A stretch of DNA of 5,981 nt from Roseovarius sp. (GTDB taxonomy: Bacteria > Pseudomonadota > Alphaproteobacteria > Rhodobacterales > Rhodobacteraceae), in the NCBI GenBank assembly GCA_023260815.1, contig JALQUE010000365.1, positions 1 through 5,981 on the forward strand, in the 5' to 3' direction. The position numbers and the translations under genes are program-made. How positions within the stretch are numbered: the first letter of the stretch is position 1; each line of letters begins with the position of its first letter. The notes beneath the pieces are model-generated. The model worked only from the letters and a program-made list of their open reading frames with translations. It was not told where the DNA came from and made no database searches. This document shows positions 5,141 through 5,981 of the stretch, piece after piece.

Positions 5141-5981
5141 CCGGGATCGTCGACTGGGCCGCAACGCGGGCGCGGATGGTTCTGGCCTTCATCGCCGTGT
5201 CGATCCTTGCGGGCGCGGTGGCCTATGTCGGGCTGCCCAAGGAGGGAGAACCGGACATCGAAATTCCGGCGCTGTTCGTGTCGGTGGCCTTTCCCGGCAT
5301 TTCGGCCGAGGACAGCGAAAAGCTGCTGGTCAAGGTCATGGAGACCGAACTGAGCGATCTGGACGGGCTCAAGTCGATGACCGGCACCGCCGCCGAGAAT
5401 TATGCCGGTGTGGCGCTGGAATTCGAGTTTGGCTGGGACAAGACCAAGATCATGGCCGATGTGCGCGACGCCATGAACGCCGCTGAAGCCAAATTTCCCG
5501 ATGGCGCCGAGAAATATTCGATCAACGAGATCAATTTCAGCGAATTTCCCATTATCATCGTGAACCTGACAGGCGATGTGCCGGAACGCACGATGGCGCG
5601 GCTGGCCAAGGATCTGCAAGACCGGCTGGAGGCGCTGGAGCCGATCCTCGAGGCCGGGATCGCGGGCAATCGCGATGAGATGGTCGAGGTGGTTCTGGAT
5701 CCGTTGCGCCTTGAGGCCTACAACGTCACGGCGGGCGAACTGATCAATGTGGTGCAGAACAACAACCTGCTGATCGCCGCCGGCGAGGTGGAAACGGCGA
5801 GCGGGACGTTCTCGGTCAAGATACCGTCCTCGTTCAGCGAGACGCGCGACATCTATGATCTGCCGGTCAAGACAAATGGCGACCGGATCATCACGCTTGG
5901 CGATCTGGCCGAAATCAACCTGACCTTCGAGGACCGCATCGGCACCGCGCGGTTCAACGGCGAGAAAACCGTTGCGCTGCA
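5137..5981 (+). CDS. RND efflux transporter permease subunit (3' truncated by window edge)
   Basis: The frame stays open from ATG 5137-5139 to the right edge, giving 281 residues of a protein that in this family is usually around 1000 or more. RND permeases are proton-driven inner-membrane trimers that export substrates through the adaptor and an outer-membrane channel. The first transmembrane helix is at about 13-33, followed by LPKEGEPDIEIPALF (33-47) and FPGISAED (52-59), the typical entry into the periplasmic porter domain. The rest covers porter subdomains (NEINFSEFPIIIVNL, then VVQNNNLLIAAGEVE, where AcrB-type pumps have an N-N-L/AGxxE stretch). The ATGA overlap suggests translational coupling with the adaptor; AGGA at 5124-5127 is a separate ribosome binding site 9 bases upstream. 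The proton-relay residues lie outside the window, so the subfamily and substrate remain open. Confidence 0.93.
   Translation, partial: MTGIVDWAATRARMVLAFIAVSILAGAVAYVGLPKEGEPDIEIPALFVSVAFPGISAEDSEKLLVKVMETELSDLDGLKSMTGTAAENYAGVALEFEFGWDKTKIMADVRDAMNAAEAKFPDGAEKYSINEINFSEFPIIIVNLTGDVPERTMARLAKDLQDRLEALEPILEAGIAGNRDEMVEVVLDPLRLEAYNVTAGELINVVQNNNLLIAAGEVETASGTFSVKIPSSFSETRDIYDLPVKTNGDRIITLGDLAEINLTFEDRIGTARFNGEKTVAL

Overview
The window reads as chromosomal DNA of a high-GC alphaproteobacterium, most likely Rhodobacterales. The base composition, the form of Der, the RND permease N-terminus and the short YfgM-like protein all fit that group. This assignment is from recalled family patterns, not a search.

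Layout. Positions 2-61 (+) are the last codons of a gene that enters from the left; its protein tail is hydrophobic then basic. It converges on a three-gene block read leftward (-): a YfgM-like membrane-anchored TPR-type protein (3688-3029, GTG start), the outer-membrane lipoprotein BamB (2963-1638, TTG start) and the two-domain ribosome-assembly GTPase Der (1588-101). The order yfgM-bamB-der is the one known from Enterobacteria, so the block is an ancient envelope and ribosome biogenesis cluster. Spacings of 65 and 49 bases with no clear terminator between genes fit one transcript. Each gene has a Shine-Dalgarno sequence 8 bases before its start. The short convergent gap at 51-103 holds four copies of CCAGTCTA that include both genes' stop codons.

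A 207-base divergent intergenic region (3689-3895) separates this block from a rightward (+) RND efflux operon: a membrane-anchored periplasmic adaptor (3896-5140) and an RND permease (5137 to beyond the right edge), joined by an ATGA overlap. The adaptor and permease should form an inner-membrane tripartite pump; the substrate cannot be read from the sequence and no outer-membrane factor or regulator gene lies in the window.

The genes are ordinary core and efflux genes. The least explained structure is in the divergent region: overlapping GTTTA/TAAAC inverted repeats that look like an operator, a 17-pair stem with a 2-base bulge and 6-base loop just upstream of the adaptor, and a GC-rich hairpin upstream of the YfgM-like gene that overlaps a candidate promoter and carries a 7-base complement of that gene's Shine-Dalgarno region. 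I see no convincing sign of a wholly new system, mobile element, CRISPR array or RNA gene.
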